A stretch of DNA of 64,000 bases, from contig CBDDIZ010000037.1 in NCBI GenBank assembly GCA_965229305.1, forward strand, positions 62,001 to 126,000. The letters run 5' to 3'. Positions 1 to 8,268 of this stretch are shown here, one piece after another. Below the pieces are notes generated by a model. That model made no database searches and had not been told where the DNA came from. It was given only the letters and a program-made list of their open reading frames with translations. How positions within the stretch are numbered: position 1 is the stretch's first letter; each line of letters starts with the position of its first letter. The translations under genes were made by a program, and so were the position numbers. The DNA is from JALHNI01 sp965229305 (lineage in GTDB: Bacteria > Acidobacteriota > Terriglobia > Bryobacterales > Bryobacteraceae).

Positions 1-749
1 CCGTTCAGGATGCCGGCGAGTTGGCCGGAGCGGCTGCGCAGGATGCCTTCCATGCCGCAGCCGAACTCGGGGGTTTGGATTTCGCGGGCGTAGGTGGGGC
101 TGACGGTGCTGAGGTAGTCCGACCAGAGGAGGCCGGCTTTCATGAGGTTGCCGCCGCCGTTGAATTCGAGGGCGCCGGCGTTCCAGAAGCGGTCGTCCAG
201 GCCGATGTCCCAGAGCTGGCGGTGAGGGAAGTAGCCCTGGTAGGCGAGGTTGTGAATGGAGAAGAGGCTCTTGGTGCCGAAGAAGGTGGGGTCGTTGGGG
301 AAGTAGAACTTGCGGTAGAGCGGGAGGAGGGCGGCTTGCCAATCGTGGCAATGGAAGATGTCGGTGCGGAAGAGGAAGCGGGCAACGCCCAAGGCGGCGA
401 GGTTGAGGACGGCGAAACGAAGGGCGTTGTCGCCGAAGTCGCCGTGGCGGTCACCGTAGATGCCGTCGCGGTCGAAGAGGCCGTGGCAATCGATGAAGTA
501 GAACTTTACGCCGCGATGGACCTGGAGGTAGACGTCGACCTTATAGAAGCCGCCATTGAGCCAGACGCGCATGTCCGAACGGACCAGTTCGCAATCCTCG
601 CGATGGATGGAGCGGTAGCGGGGCATGACGACGCAGGCTTCGTCGCCAAAGGACTTGAGGGCGATGGGGAGGGCGCCAACAACGTCGGCCAAGCCACCGG
701 TTTTGGCGAAGGGGTGAGCTTCGCTGGAGACCATCATGATTTTGGCCAT
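1..749 (-). CDS. glgA: Glycogen synthase, N-terminal part (cut by window edge)
   Basis: Transfers glucose from ADP-glucose to the growing alpha-1,4-glucan chain in the cytoplasm. The translation opens MAKIMMVSSEAHPFAKTGGL, with the family's KTGGLADV substrate-binding motif at residues 16-23, and runs on through the FHCHDWQ motif and SIHNLAYQG, all diagnostic of the GT5 N-terminal Rossmann domain. The last codons in the window read GILN, the start of the conserved hinge motif before the C-terminal domain. About 249 of the usual 480 residues are visible and the C-terminal half lies beyond base 1. The ATG is 2 nt downstream of the stop of the Wzt-like gene, so the two are almost certainly co-transcribed. 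No defect is seen in the visible part. Confidence 0.93.
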   Translation of the reverse strand, partial: MAKIMMVSSEAHPFAKTGGLADVVGALPIALKSFGDEACVVMPRYRSIHREDCELVRSDMRVWLNGGFYKVDVYLQVHRGVKFYFIDCHGLFDRDGIYGDRHGDFGDNALRFAVLNLAALGVARFLFRTDIFHCHDWQAALLPLYRKFYFPNDPTFFGTKSLFSIHNLAYQGYFPHRQLWDIGLDDRFWNAGALEFNGGGNLMKAGLLWSDYLSTVSPTYAREIQTPEFGCGMEGILRSRSGQLAGILN

Positions 750-751
750 GG

Positions 752-1546
752 CTACTCGGTGGTCACCTGGGCTTGGAGATTGGCCACACCGGCGGTGTAG
801 CGATCGTCGACGACCTGAACGGCTACGGCATCCTCGAGCCAATCGTGCCAGACGCCGTCAGGGTCATGCGAGGCGGCGGTGATGGTGTAGTCGTTGGGGC
901 AGAGGCGGCAGGCGAACGAGAAACGGACAGCGCGGACGTCACCGGCGGCGACGGGGCCGAGCGAGACGCGCTCGAGTTCAGTGTTGGTGCCGTAGACTTC
1001 CATACCGATACGGGTCCGAATCATCATACCGATGACGGGGTCGGCGACGGGGGCGGAGAAGCGGACGCGGATGCGGATGGCGACGGATTCGCCGCTGCGC
1101 CAGACGAGGGTGGGTTGGCCGTCGGCGCCGAGGGTCTCGATGGCTTCGAGCTGGGCGCGGCCATCGCCACGGCGCATGGAGGGCGCGAGGGGTGCGGAGG
1201 CGCCTTGGCCCTGCCGGCGGAGTTGGTCGGCGACGGCGGCGGAGTAGGCGCGGTAGACTTCGCGCGGGTCACCTTTAACAAGTGTGACGTCGTCTTTCTG
1301 CCACCAGACTTCGTCACAAAGCGAGAGTAACAGCCGTTCGTCGTGGGTGCGCAGGAAGACGGTTTCGCCGCGGTTGCGGCGGGCGGTGGATTCCTGAGCG
1401 ATGCGGGCCCGGGCGAAGTCGTCCTCGGTGCGGAACTCGAGCGAAGGGGATTCGCTGGGCTGTCCGACCAATCCAATGATGCACGCGCCCGGGGCGCGGG
1501 TCTGGTCGCTGCCGGGCGAGGCAACGTTAGACTGAGGAATCGACAT
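752..1546 (-). CDS. Wzt-like carbohydrate-binding protein with a truncated ABC ATPase remnant
   Basis: 264 residues from the ATG chosen here; a longer in-frame start at 1636 would run into the divergent gene. Residues about 45-105 match the tail of an ABC ATPase: TVFLRTHDE aligns with the H-loop (VSHD) and CDEVWWQKDD with the 'drviwLd.G' segment. There is no Walker A, signature or Walker B. Residues about 128-264 resemble the C-terminal beta-sandwich of Wzt, which in O-antigen ABC exporters binds the polysaccharide end. So the sugar-binding part is kept and the engine is lost. It directly precedes glgA with a 2-nt gap, which suggests glucan or surface-glycan binding. An alternative is a decayed exporter ATPase that is no longer functional. 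Confidence 0.65.
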   Translation of the reverse strand: MSIPQSNVASPGSDQTRAPGACIIGLVGQPSESPSLEFRTEDDFARARIAQESTARRNRGETVFLRTHDERLLLSLCDEVWWQKDDVTLVKGDPREVYRAYSAAVADQLRRQGQGASAPLAPSMRRGDGRAQLEAIETLGADGQPTLVWRSGESVAIRIRVRFSAPVADPVIGMMIRTRIGMEVYGTNTELERVSLGPVAAGDVRAVRFSFACRLCPNDYTITAASHDPDGVWHDWLEDAVAVQVVDDRYTAGVANLQAQVTTE

Positions 1547-1547
1547 T

Positions 1548-2933
1548 GTGATTAGGATAACGGGTCTGCTGCTGGTGATGGGCGGGGCGACTGTTCTGAC
1601 CGGGGCGTCAGAGACGGCGCTACGGGAAGCGTTCACGCGTCAAACGGGCGAAATTCAACTGCCGGCCGGGGTGACGGTGTTGACGAAACCCCTGGAAATT
1701 CGGGCAGATGCGCGCGATCTGGTGGTGACCGGGACGCCGACGACGGTGCTGCGGGCGAGTACCCGGTTCACCGGCAAGGCACTGATCCACATTTTGGGCG
1801 GGACGCGGATCTCGCTGCGGGATTTTTCGATGGTGGGGAATCGGACGACGCTGGCGGCCGGGGTGGGCATGCCCCCGTCCAATCAGGCTTTTTATCAGTT
1901 CTACGCGAATAACGGGATCGTCGCCGAGGGGGTAACGGATCTGGTGCTGGAGAACATTTCGGCGCGGGAGATTCCGACTTTTCCGGTGCTGGTGAGCCAT
2001 TCGACGAACGTCCGGGTGCGGCGCGTGAAGCTGACTGATTGCGGCGGCTTGAATCAGAAGGGGCGGAATAATACGACGGGCGGCATCTTGCTGGAAGAGG
2101 GCACGAAGAACTTTGAGGTGACCAACTGCAAGCTGTGGCGCGTTCGGGGGAACGGCATCTGGACCCATTCGAGATATACGTCGCCGCGCAATGAGGATGG
2201 GCGGATTGCGGAGAACGAGATTCGCTACACGGCGCGTGACGCGATCCAGGTGGGGCATGCGACGCGGGTGCGCGTGTGGAGCAATACGGGGAGTTCGATC
2301 GGGTTTCCGAGCGCGGAGGTCGATGTGGAGAACGAGGGGTGGCCGGTGGCGATCGACACGGCGGGGAACGTGGACGCGTCGTCGTATGCGCTCAACATTT
2401 TTGATGAGTTGAATGGCAAGTGCATTGATCTCGACGGTTTTCACCACGGTGAGGTGCGGCGGAACCGTTGTGTGAACAAGAAGCCAGCGGCGAGCTATCC
2501 CTATGGGCACTACGGCATCGTGATGAACAACTCGAACCCCGATATGGAAAGCGAGAAAATCACGATCATCGATAACGAACTGGAAGGGATGAAGTTCGGC
2601 GGCATTTTTGTGATCGGGACCGGGCATCGGATCGAGAAGAACCGGATGCGGAATCTGAACACGGCGGGGTGTCCGGAGAGCCAGGGCAAGGTGGCTTGCG
2701 TGTATGACTTGAAGCAGCCGGACTTGCTGCAGGCGGGGATCTATCTGGGGTTGCACGTGGATCCGAAGCGGCCGGCGCCGGCGATGCACAACACGATCGT
2801 CGACAACCTGATCATGGGCCACGGGATGAAGGTGCGGTGCCTGGTTTTCGCGCCGGGATTGTCGCCGGAGACGACCGAGGCGGTGCGGAATATCTGCCTG
2901 GAGCCGCCGGTGGCGCCAGCGGTCCACAAATAG
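1548..2933 (+). CDS. Secreted right-handed beta-helix (pectate-lyase-like) protein
   Basis: 461 residues starting with GTG. Residues 1-20 form a signal peptide (hydrophobic ITGLLLVMGGATVLTG, then an Ala-Ser site), so the product is exported. The body is a succession of short beta-rungs with Asn ladders (for example ITIIDNELEGMKFGGIFVIG), the pattern of parallel beta-helix proteins that act on or bind polysaccharides. No catalytic Asp triad can be assigned by eye, so lyase activity is not claimed. The GTG lies 1 nt from the ATG of the divergent gene, so its promoter must sit inside that gene. The function is probably plant or microbial polysaccharide handling; a structural role is equally possible. 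Confidence 0.7.
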   Translation: MIRITGLLLVMGGATVLTGASETALREAFTRQTGEIQLPAGVTVLTKPLEIRADARDLVVTGTPTTVLRASTRFTGKALIHILGGTRISLRDFSMVGNRTTLAAGVGMPPSNQAFYQFYANNGIVAEGVTDLVLENISAREIPTFPVLVSHSTNVRVRRVKLTDCGGLNQKGRNNTTGGILLEEGTKNFEVTNCKLWRVRGNGIWTHSRYTSPRNEDGRIAENEIRYTARDAIQVGHATRVRVWSNTGSSIGFPSAEVDVENEGWPVAIDTAGNVDASSYALNIFDELNGKCIDLDGFHHGEVRRNRCVNKKPAASYPYGHYGIVMNNSNPDMESEKITIIDNELEGMKFGGIFVIGTGHRIEKNRMRNLNTAGCPESQGKVACVYDLKQPDLLQAGIYLGLHVDPKRPAPAMHNTIVDNLIMGHGMKVRCLVFAPGLSPETTEAVRNICLEPPVAPAVHK

Positions 2934-2943
2934 CGAATCACCT

Positions 2944-2973
2944 TTAGAATCAATTGGGGGAAGATGCTACAAT
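2944..2973 (+). promoter_or_regulatory. Possible sigma-70-type promoter for ppc
   Basis: TTAGAA at 2944-2949, an 18-nt spacer, then TACAAT at 2968-2973 (five of six bases of the -10 consensus). It lies in the only gap before ppc and predicts a leader of about 40 nt. The -35 match is weak. Confidence 0.4.
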
Positions 2974-3005
2974 CGGTCTTTCCGACCACGTTCGTCGCCA
3001 CGAAT

Positions 3006-3011
3006 AGGCGG
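3006..3011 (+). promoter_or_regulatory. Ribosome binding site deciding the TTG start of ppc
   Basis: AGGCGG, one mismatch from AGGAGG, sits 7 nt before TTG at 3019. No ATG or GTG in frame is better placed, so this site supports the TTG start. Confidence 0.55.
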
Positions 3012-3018
3012 ATTCCGA

Positions 3019-5721
3019 TTGCCCAAAGTCAGCAACGAGTTACTCCGGCGAGACGTCCGGATGCTCGCCGACATGCTCGGCGAAGCGATCACCAATCTGG
3101 CCGGCGCTCCGGCGCTGGAGCTCATCGAAGACATCCGTAAGTTGTCGCGCGCCCGGCGAGCCGGCGAAGCCGCGGCGGAACAGAGCCTGGCCGAGCGAAT
3201 TGCGTCGCTCGACGAAGGACAGATTCAGACGGTGGTGCGCGCGTTCACCGTCTTCCTTGATCTTTCCAACCTGGCCGAAGACCGGCACCGGATCCGCGTG
3301 CTGCGGCAACGCGAGCGCGAGCACGAGCCGTTGGGGGAATCGATTGGGGCGGCGATCGCGACCTTGGCGCAGGCGGGCTTCACCGCGCGGCAGGTGCAGG
3401 AAGCCATCGATCGCCTGGCAATTGAGCTGGTGTTTACGGCGCATCCGAGTGAGGCGAAGCGCCGGGCGGTGCGCGCGAAGCTGCGGCGCATGCGCGAGGC
3501 AATTCAGGAGTTGGATAACGGCGATCTGTTGCCGCGCGAACGGCGGGACCTGGAAGGCAAGCTGCGGACGGAGTTGACGATCCTGTGGCAGACGGAGTTC
3601 CTGCGGCCGCGCCGGCCGACGGTGCTCGAAGAGGTGGACCGCGTGCTCTCGATCGCGCCACGGCTGTGGGAAGTGGTGCCGCGGATCTACGAGGCGCTGC
3701 GGCGGGCGTTGGCGTTGAACTATCCGGAGGCGGAGTTCGCGATGCCGGTGTTCCTACGGTTCGGCTCGTGGGTGGGCGGCGATCGGGACGGGCATCCGGA
3801 CGTGACGGCCGAGGTGACGGGGCGGACGTTGTTGAAGCTGCGGGCGAAGGCGCTTGAGCTGCATCGGCAGCAGTGCCGGCGCATGTATGACTTCCTCAGT
3901 TTGTCCTCGCGCAATGTGGCCGTGAGCGAGGTGCTCGAGGCGAATCTGGAAGAAGCCGTGGTGCGGTGGCCGGCGCTGGCCGACCGGTTGGCGCCGACGG
4001 CGGCGTTCGAAGTGTACCGGCGTTATCTGACGATGGTGGAATGGCGCCTGGAAGCGTCAGTGGAACCGGGCGGGCCGGCGTATCGGACGGGGCATGAGCT
4101 AGTGGCGGATCTGGAGTTGATCCTGGCAAGCTTGCGCGAGCATCCGGGCGGTGGGGCCGCGGCGGCCGAGGTGGAGCATTGGCTGGATCGGGCGCGCGTG
4201 TTCGGCTTACATCTGGGATGCCTGGACATCCGGCAGGATTCGCGTCGCTACGCCGAGGTGATGACGGACTTATTCCGTGCGCTGGGGCTGGCGGAGAATT
4301 TCGATGCGCTGCCGGAGGACGAGAAACTCGACTTACTCGGGCGGACGATGCCCTATCGCGGCGACATTCCACGGGCGAAGCTGGCGCCGAATACTCGCGA
4401 GGCGCTTTCTGTCTTTCGATTGTTACAGCAGGTGATCGCGACTTACGGGCCGGAGCCGATCGGCGGGCACATCATCAGCCTGACGCAGGCGCCCAGCGAC
4501 GTGCTGACGGTGCTGTGGCTGTGGAAGTGGGCGGCGGGCAGCGAAGACAGCAGTCTGCGCATCATGCCGTTGTTCGAGAAGATCGGCGACTTAGAACGAG
4601 CGCCGGCCACACTGCAGGCGATGCTCGAGCAGCCGGTTTATGCGGAGTATCTGGCGAAGCAGAAGCAGCGGCAGTTCGTGATGGTGGGGTATTCGGACAG
4701 TACGAAAGACGGCGGTTATCTTTCGGCGTGCTGGGGCTTGTACCGGGCGCAGACGGAGTTACAGCAAGCGGCTTCGGCGCGCGGGGTGCAGTTGACGTTC
4801 TTCCATGGGCGAGGCGGGTCGTTGGGACGCGGGGGCGGTCCGGCGGCGCGGGGGATTTTCTCGCTGCCGCCCGATTCGATCGATGGCAGCTTGCGGCTGA
4901 CGGAGCAAGGCGAGGTGTTGGCGGAACGTTACGACGATCCGCAGATTGCCTATCGGCATTTGGAGCAGGTGACGTGGGCGACGTTGCTGGCGAGTGCGAC
5001 CCCGGCGCAGGCGCCGAGCGAAGCGACGGTGCAGTTGGTGGAAGCGCTTTCGGCAAGGTCCTACGCGTGTTACCGGGAGTTGGTGGATTCGCCCGGCTTT
5101 CTGGAGTATTTCGCGAGCGCGACGCCGATCGACGAGATTGAAGATTTACCGATCGGGTCACGGCCAGCGCGGCGGCGCGGGCAGCGGACGTTGGGCGATC
5201 TGCGGGCGATTCCGTGGGTGTTTGCCTGGACGCAGAACCGCTGCCTGATCCCGGCCTGGTATGGCTTGGGGACGGCATTGTCGGAGTTGCCGGATGAGGT
5301 ATGGCCGGCGTTGCGCAAGATGTATCGTGAGTGGCCGTTCTTTGAAGCGGCGATCGACAATGCGGCGCTGGCGTTGGCCAAAGCCGATATGTTCATTGCG
5401 CATTGTTACGCGCGGCTGACGGAAGAGCCAGAAGTACGGGAGCGGTTCTGGGCGCGGATTGCGAGCGAGCGCGACTTGTCGCGGGCGGCGATTCTGCGGA
5501 TCACCGAAGGCGATGAGTTGCTGTCACAGACGCCCTGGTTTCAAGGGTCGATCGATGTGCGGAACCCGTATATCGATCCGCTGAACCTGATTCAGATCGA
5601 GTTGCTGCGCCGCCGGCGAGCTTTGCCGGCCAGCGCGCCGGAAGAGGATCGCGAACACTTACGCCACTTACTGCGACTGACGGTGCAGGGGGTGGCGGCC
5701 GGAATGAGGACCACCGGATGA
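3019..5721 (+). CDS. ppc: Phosphoenolpyruvate carboxylase
   Basis: Carboxylates PEP with bicarbonate to oxaloacetate, the anaplerotic entry to the TCA cycle. 900 residues, the usual bacterial length. Visible motifs in order: VFTAHPSEAKRRAVRAKL with the catalytic His (near residue 140), GSWVGGDRDGHPDV, LGCLDIRQDS, VMVGYSDSTKDGG, FFHGRGGSLGRGGGP (the PEP and metal loop), and a C-terminus ending LLRLTVQGVAAGMRTTG, the family's conserved end that forms part of the active and effector sites. It starts with TTG, supported by an AGGCGG site. Its stop overlaps the phosphofructokinase start by 4 nt (ATGA), coupling an upper-glycolysis enzyme to an anaplerotic one. The family is often allosterically controlled by acetyl-CoA or aspartate; that is not visible here. 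Confidence 0.97.
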   Translation: MPKVSNELLRRDVRMLADMLGEAITNLAGAPALELIEDIRKLSRARRAGEAAAEQSLAERIASLDEGQIQTVVRAFTVFLDLSNLAEDRHRIRVLRQREREHEPLGESIGAAIATLAQAGFTARQVQEAIDRLAIELVFTAHPSEAKRRAVRAKLRRMREAIQELDNGDLLPRERRDLEGKLRTELTILWQTEFLRPRRPTVLEEVDRVLSIAPRLWEVVPRIYEALRRALALNYPEAEFAMPVFLRFGSWVGGDRDGHPDVTAEVTGRTLLKLRAKALELHRQQCRRMYDFLSLSSRNVAVSEVLEANLEEAVVRWPALADRLAPTAAFEVYRRYLTMVEWRLEASVEPGGPAYRTGHELVADLELILASLREHPGGGAAAAEVEHWLDRARVFGLHLGCLDIRQDSRRYAEVMTDLFRALGLAENFDALPEDEKLDLLGRTMPYRGDIPRAKLAPNTREALSVFRLLQQVIATYGPEPIGGHIISLTQAPSDVLTVLWLWKWAAGSEDSSLRIMPLFEKIGDLERAPATLQAMLEQPVYAEYLAKQKQRQFVMVGYSDSTKDGGYLSACWGLYRAQTELQQAASARGVQLTFFHGRGGSLGRGGGPAARGIFSLPPDSIDGSLRLTEQGEVLAERYDDPQIAYRHLEQVTWATLLASATPAQAPSEATVQLVEALSARSYACYRELVDSPGFLEYFASATPIDEIEDLPIGSRPARRRGQRTLGDLRAIPWVFAWTQNRCLIPAWYGLGTALSELPDEVWPALRKMYREWPFFEAAIDNAALALAKADMFIAHCYARLTEEPEVRERFWARIASERDLSRAAILRITEGDELLSQTPWFQGSIDVRNPYIDPLNLIQIELLRRRRALPASAPEEDREHLRHLLRLTVQGVAAGMRTTG

Positions 5722-7046
5722 CGCATAACTTCGAAGCGGCGGACTTACACGTCAAGACGCTGGGCCCGGCGAGAATCGATTCGCCGCTGTTACCTTTGCT
5801 CGATCAGCGGGCGCGCACGTTCCACAACGTGGATGAAGGCGATCGCGTGTTGTTCGACGATACGATCTCGTTGCTCAGTGCGCGGAGTGTGCCGGTGGAT
5901 CAATTGCCGGCGTTTGAGCCGGCGGGTCCGCGGCGGAAGATCTTCTTCGATCCGTCGAAGTCGCGTGCGGCGATCGTGACGTGCGGTGGCTTGTGTCCGG
6001 GGTTGAACGACGTGATTCGGAGCTTGGTGCTGGAGTTGCACAAAGGCTACGGCGTGCGGAAGGTCTATGGCTTTCGCAACGGCTATTCGGGCTTTATCGC
6101 GAAGTACGGCCGCGAGGTGGTGGACCTGACGCCGGAGCGCGTGGCGGGCATCAACGAGCACGGCGGGACGATTCTGGGGACGTCACGCGGGCAGCAGGAT
6201 CCGGAAGAGATTGTGGATTGCCTGGAGACGATGAGCATCAATATTCTTTTCGTCATCGGGGGTGATGGAACGTTGCGCGGGGCGCAGGGGATTGCGCGTG
6301 TAATCGCCGAGCGCGGCGGCAAGATCGCGGTGATCGGCGTGCCGAAGACGATCGATAACGACATCATGTTCATCGACCAGAGCTTCGGTTTCCAGACGGC
6401 GTTCTCCGAAGCGACGCGGGCGATTCGTTCGGCGCACGTGGAAGCGGAGGCGTCGCCGAACGGGATCGGGTTGGTGCGGCTGATGGGGCGCCATTCCGGC
6501 TTTATCGCCTGTTACGCATCGCTGGCGATGAGCGATACGAACTTTGTGCTGATTCCGGAAGTGCCTTTTGCGCTCGAGGGGGAGCGCGGGTTTTTGAATG
6601 TCCTGCGGCAGCGGATCGAGCGGCGGGGTCATGCGGTGATTGTGGTGGCGGAGGGCGCGGGACAGGATCTGCTAGCGGAGTCGGCCGGGACGGATGCTTC
6701 GGGGAATAAGCGGCTGCAGGACATCGGCGTGTATCTGAAGCAGCGGATCAACGATTACTTTGCCGGGATCGGCAAGGAATGTAACTTGAAGTACATCGAC
6801 CCGAGTTATGAGATTCGCAGCGTGCCGGCGAATCCGTTCGATAGTGTGTACTGCATCCGGCTGGCGCACAATGCCGTGCATGCGGCGATGAGCGGACGGA
6901 CGGAAATGGTGGTGGGGCGGTGGAACGGGCGCTTTGTTCATGTGCCGATGGCGATGGCGATTCGCGAGCGGTACTCGGTGGATCCGTCGGGCGATTTGTG
7001 GACGAGCGTCCTCGAAGCGACGGGTCAGCCGGCGCAGTTCAAGTAA
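5718..7046 (+). CDS. 6-phosphofructokinase (long PFK-A type)
   Basis: Phosphorylates fructose 6-phosphate. 442 residues, longer than the 320-residue E. coli type because of an N-terminal extension of about 80 residues, as in plant and trypanosome-like PFKs. Motifs: VTCGGLCPGLNDVIRS, VIGGDGTLRGAQ and GVPKTIDNDI. Gly in GGDG is the residue associated with ATP use, whereas pyrophosphate enzymes carry Asp there; the Lys in PKTIDND occurs in both PPi enzymes and the long ATP enzymes, so ATP is favoured but not proven. A GAGG site lies 8 nt upstream of the ATG, and the gene overlaps ppc by 4 nt. It ends 4 nt from a convergent gene with no visible terminator. Confidence 0.93.
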   Translation: MTHNFEAADLHVKTLGPARIDSPLLPLLDQRARTFHNVDEGDRVLFDDTISLLSARSVPVDQLPAFEPAGPRRKIFFDPSKSRAAIVTCGGLCPGLNDVIRSLVLELHKGYGVRKVYGFRNGYSGFIAKYGREVVDLTPERVAGINEHGGTILGTSRGQQDPEEIVDCLETMSINILFVIGGDGTLRGAQGIARVIAERGGKIAVIGVPKTIDNDIMFIDQSFGFQTAFSEATRAIRSAHVEAEASPNGIGLVRLMGRHSGFIACYASLAMSDTNFVLIPEVPFALEGERGFLNVLRQRIERRGHAVIVVAEGAGQDLLAESAGTDASGNKRLQDIGVYLKQRINDYFAGIGKECNLKYIDPSYEIRSVPANPFDSVYCIRLAHNAVHAAMSGRTEMVVGRWNGRFVHVPMAMAIRERYSVDPSGDLWTSVLEATGQPAQFK

Positions 7047-7050
7047 GCGG

Positions 7051-7656
7051 CTAAAGCTTGAGCAGGAGCAAAGCGAAGGAGGCAGCACCGCCGATCAAGG
7101 CGATGGTGCCCCAGCGGCGCAACTGCGGCAGCGACCACCACATATAGAGTCCGGAGAGGATCCAGACGAGGAAGCCAAGGCAGACCAGGTCGATGATGAG
7201 CGACCAAAGCACGGGGAAGAAGCGCTGGTCGACAAAGCCGCCGCGGGCATGCATGCCAGTGAGAAACTGATCCCAACGGAAGCGGCGCTCTTCGCGGACG
7301 ATGCGGTGTTCGTCAAGGAAGTAGCGGAACTGCGTAGCGTGCCAGAAGGTGTGAATGTAGACGATGATTTGCTGGGGGTTGGGGCGATAGGCGCCGTAGC
7401 TGTGATCGTCGAGGTGGAAGTCGCGCGCGACGCGAGCGGCAAAGGGGCGGAGGGAGCCGTTGGCGGGGATGGGGCCGAGGTCATAGGCGCGGGCGTCCGT
7501 TTGGGTCCAGAGCGGCAGGCCGGTGGCACGGTCGCGTTGGTCGAAGTAGGCGTTATGTGAGAAGGGGATGGCGGAGACGGCGTACATCACGAACCAAGGC
7601 GTCAGGAAGAGGCCAAGGTAGAGGTGGGTGCGGCGGTTGAGTTGGGGGAAGGTCAT
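7051..7656 (-). CDS. PepSY-type membrane protein B
   Basis: 201 residues from ATG at 7656. An N-terminal membrane helix (HLYLGLFLTPWFVMYAVSAI, about 10-30), a periplasmic stretch of about 110 residues, then two C-terminal helices (ILSGLYMWW and IALIGGAASFALLLL). This is the layout of the PepSY-associated TM family, often linked to iron uptake or to redox membrane proteins. It is a clear paralogue of the gene just upstream: both begin with RRTHLYL and end with a GLWMWW/GLYMWW helix, RRWG, then a short hydrophobic tail. Its ATG shares one base with the stop of that gene, so translation is coupled. No PepSY beta-domain signature is strong enough to claim a peptidase-inhibitor role. Confidence 0.68.
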   Translation of the reverse strand: MTFPQLNRRTHLYLGLFLTPWFVMYAVSAIPFSHNAYFDQRDRATGLPLWTQTDARAYDLGPIPANGSLRPFAARVARDFHLDDHSYGAYRPNPQQIIVYIHTFWHATQFRYFLDEHRIVREERRFRWDQFLTGMHARGGFVDQRFFPVLWSLIIDLVCLGFLVWILSGLYMWWSLPQLRRWGTIALIGGAASFALLLLKL

Positions 7657-8249
7657 TAGAGCACCGCCAGGAAGAGGGCGAAGAGGCCGCATCCGGCGGC
7701 GAGCGCGATGGCGCCCCAGCGGCGCGTGACGCGCAGTTCCCACCACATCCAGAGGCCAGTGAGAGCGAGCGCGACCAAGGCGACGATGGTGAGATCGACC
7801 GAGGCGGCCCAGAGGTCTTCGAGCACGTAGTCATGCTGGAAGCCGCGGCGGCGGTGCATTTGTTCGAGAAAGCGCGGCCCTTCGAAGATCATCTTTTCGA
7901 CGACCACGCGATGATCGAGCGCGTGGTAGGTGATGCGGCGAGGGGTGATGGGATCCAGGCGGTTGATGACGACCTTCGTGGGCGAGAAGGGGCGGACGAC
8001 CTGGTGGGCGCCATCGAGGTTGAGCATCGCCAGGAGTTGGCGGGCGATTTCGGGAGAGGTCGCGCCGGGTGGAAACTCGCCAGGATCGTCGACTTCGCGT
8101 TCGACGACATAGCGGGGAGGCGGTGGCGGCTCGGTGGGATGAAACCATGCGCGGTGGTTCATCACGAAGGTGGACGCGGTGTACATCAGAATCCATGGTG
8201 CGAGGAAGAGCGCTAGATAGAGATGCGTTCGCCGCCAGAGCCGGGACAT
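7656..8249 (-). CDS. PepSY-type membrane protein A
   Basis: 197 residues from ATG at 8249; the in-frame extension to 8483 reads as Ser/Pro-rich antisense to the bestrophin gene and is not taken. N-terminal helix LYLALFLAPWILMYTAS (about 10-27), a periplasmic segment with a Pro-rich start (EPPPPPRYV), then two helices near 150-197. It shares its layout and end motifs (RRTHLYL at the start; LTGLWMWWELRVTRRWGAIAL near the end) with the downstream gene, so the pair arose by tandem duplication. Bestrophin lies immediately upstream on the same strand (19-nt gap). The pair may form a heteromeric membrane complex; that is inference. Confidence 0.65.
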   Translation of the reverse strand: MSRLWRRTHLYLALFLAPWILMYTASTFVMNHRAWFHPTEPPPPPRYVVEREVDDPGEFPPGATSPEIARQLLAMLNLDGAHQVVRPFSPTKVVINRLDPITPRRITYHALDHRVVVEKMIFEGPRFLEQMHRRRGFQHDYVLEDLWAASVDLTIVALVALALTGLWMWWELRVTRRWGAIALAAGCGLFALFLAVL

Positions 8250-8268
8250 CCGACCGAGTGTATCGCGG

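Noticed and set aside
21..800. Long plus-strand open frame at the left end
   Set aside because: Its product is a low-complexity Glu/Val/Ala string, while the opposite strand gives a clear glycogen synthase in the same DNA.
1620..2927. Minus-strand open frame across the beta-helix gene
   Set aside because: Arg/His/Pro-rich antisense translation with no start site; the plus strand has a signal peptide and a beta-helix pattern.
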